Part shown: in pieces, positions 63,405 through 64,000 of the stretch
Layout of the letters: every line of letters starts with the position of its first letter
Numbering within the stretch: position 1 is the stretch's first letter
Assembly: GCA_028751875.1 (NCBI GenBank)
Contig: CM054156.1
Location: 56,382,061-56,446,060, forward strand
DNA from: Rapana venosa
Taxonomy: Eukaryota; Mollusca; Gastropoda; Neogastropoda; Muricidae
Length of the DNA stretch: 64,000 nt
Direction of reading: 5' to 3'
Program-made: the position numbers and the translations under genes
The notes under the pieces: model-generated
What the model was told of the DNA's origin: nothing
Seen by the model: the letters and a program-made list of their open reading frames with translations, nothing else
The model's database searches: none

Positions 63405-63600
63405 ACATGGAAATGGAAATGGATACGATTCATTTTCGCAAAAATACAGCTCGGTTAATTTAAAATAAAAAACCCCCAAAATAAAACCCGCCGGAGAAAA
63501 AACAACAACAGGAAAAAAAACCAAAAAGTAAACTTTGGGAAATGGAAATGGGATATGACTTTCGAAAAATACAGCTCGGATAAATTTAAAATAGAAGAAA
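63405..63600 (+). repeat. Direct duplication, ~60-bp block 130 bp apart
   Basis: GGAAATGGAAATGGATACGA ... AAAATACAGCTCGGTTAATT at about 63409-63465 recurs as GGAAATGGAAATGGGATATG ... AAAATACAGCTCGGATAAAT at about 63539-63592. The following TTTAAAATA also matches. No coding pattern is evident. Confidence 0.75.
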
Positions 63601-64000
63601 AAGGAATTTTGCGAATTGTCTTTCCAGAAGGTACGGCACAGGATTTTTTCATCAAAGAGAGTTTTTTGGGAGAGTTTTCGTGAGCAATCAACTAGCTGAA
63701 ATGTTGTCCCCAAACCCCGAGCAAAGCTGTTTTATGAATGCCCTTTCATTTTAGTTTATATTATGTATAAAACAAATTGAAATTTTGGGGGGGGCCCGGG
63801 CCCAAAAAAATTTTCGTCATGATGAAAGCTAAGCCCCAAGACTTAAATAACAGTTTTTTCTTGAAAAAGTTTAACGTAGAGACACCTTCAGCACAAGTTT
63901 AACAAACAACATGCACTTATTTTAAAAAAAAACAATCATCGAATTGGGAGTTGGTTCCCTATATGGTGGGTATTAAAAACAGTCACACGTGTAAGCTTTC

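Larger units (their letters stand above)
57961..64000. other. Homopolymer-rich tail, no supported gene
   Basis: About 6 kb dominated by runs of T, A and G (for example poly-T at 59821-59871, G runs at 58850-58890). Short frames are Phe/Lys/Gly-rich and have no domains. The abundance of paired runs such as AAAAATTTTT and GGGGTTTT suggests homopolymer inflation in low-accuracy consensus. It may conceal ordinary intronic or intergenic DNA. Confidence 0.7.

Overview
The window is repeat-dominated eukaryotic DNA with no complete protein-coding gene that I can support. Retroelement types (several decayed non-LTR families with apurinic-type endonuclease, reverse transcriptase and, in one case, RNase H), a 5S-rRNA-like SINE and one splice-site-bounded exon candidate suggest an animal, plausibly a marine invertebrate such as a mollusc. 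The species assignment is inference and weak. Three runs of exactly 500 N (8291-8790, 27747-28246, 52735-53234) split the window into four contigs, so order and orientation across them come from scaffolding, not from sequence.

Layout. 1-5460: SINE-like scrap, C-rich low-complexity DNA, a decayed LINE (about 1290-3730, + strand) whose RT region is split by a G-rich minisatellite, then featureless DNA and an AC/CG microsatellite. 5465-8290: first block of a 10-bp satellite, consensus ACACTGTAAT. 8791-10205: a second decayed LINE, minus strand. 10206-18302: satellite again. 18303-21538: the best-preserved LINE (EN, RT, C-terminal zinc-knuckle-like region), broken by several frameshifts. 21539-27746: satellite, whose polarity flips near 24.69 kb. 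28247-37050: a different satellite made almost only of A, C and T (ACACAT/ACAC units), carrying a 5'-truncated LINE with an RNase H domain (30105-32158). 37056-38262: LINE endonuclease remnant. 38263-52502: largest 10-bp satellite block. 52503-52734: LINE RT fragment running into a gap. 53235-64000: single-copy-like but low-complexity DNA with microsatellites, a GT-rich minisatellite, a 5S-like SINE, one exon candidate (56083-56260) and a long homopolymer-rich tail.

The most distinctive system is the ACACTGTAAT satellite, about 31 kb in total. It behaves as alternating 5-mers (ACACT/GTAAT) and is punctuated every few hundred bases by a conserved block around TGTACCACAGTACA. In every clean copy checked, that block adds an odd number of 5-mers and shifts the 10-bp register by half a helical turn. 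Variant 10-mers recur in ordered sets, giving higher-order repeats with tandem duplications of about 175, 265 and 365 bp and a duplicated segment about 4.9 kb apart. A more complex unit of about 185 bp occurs seven times in the second contig. The 10-bp spacing of TAAT tracts with GC-containing steps between them is what strong nucleosome-positioning DNA looks like, so a heterochromatic or centromere-adjacent role is a testable inference. On one strand the satellite lacks stop codons in all three frames, so the many long translated frames there are artefacts.
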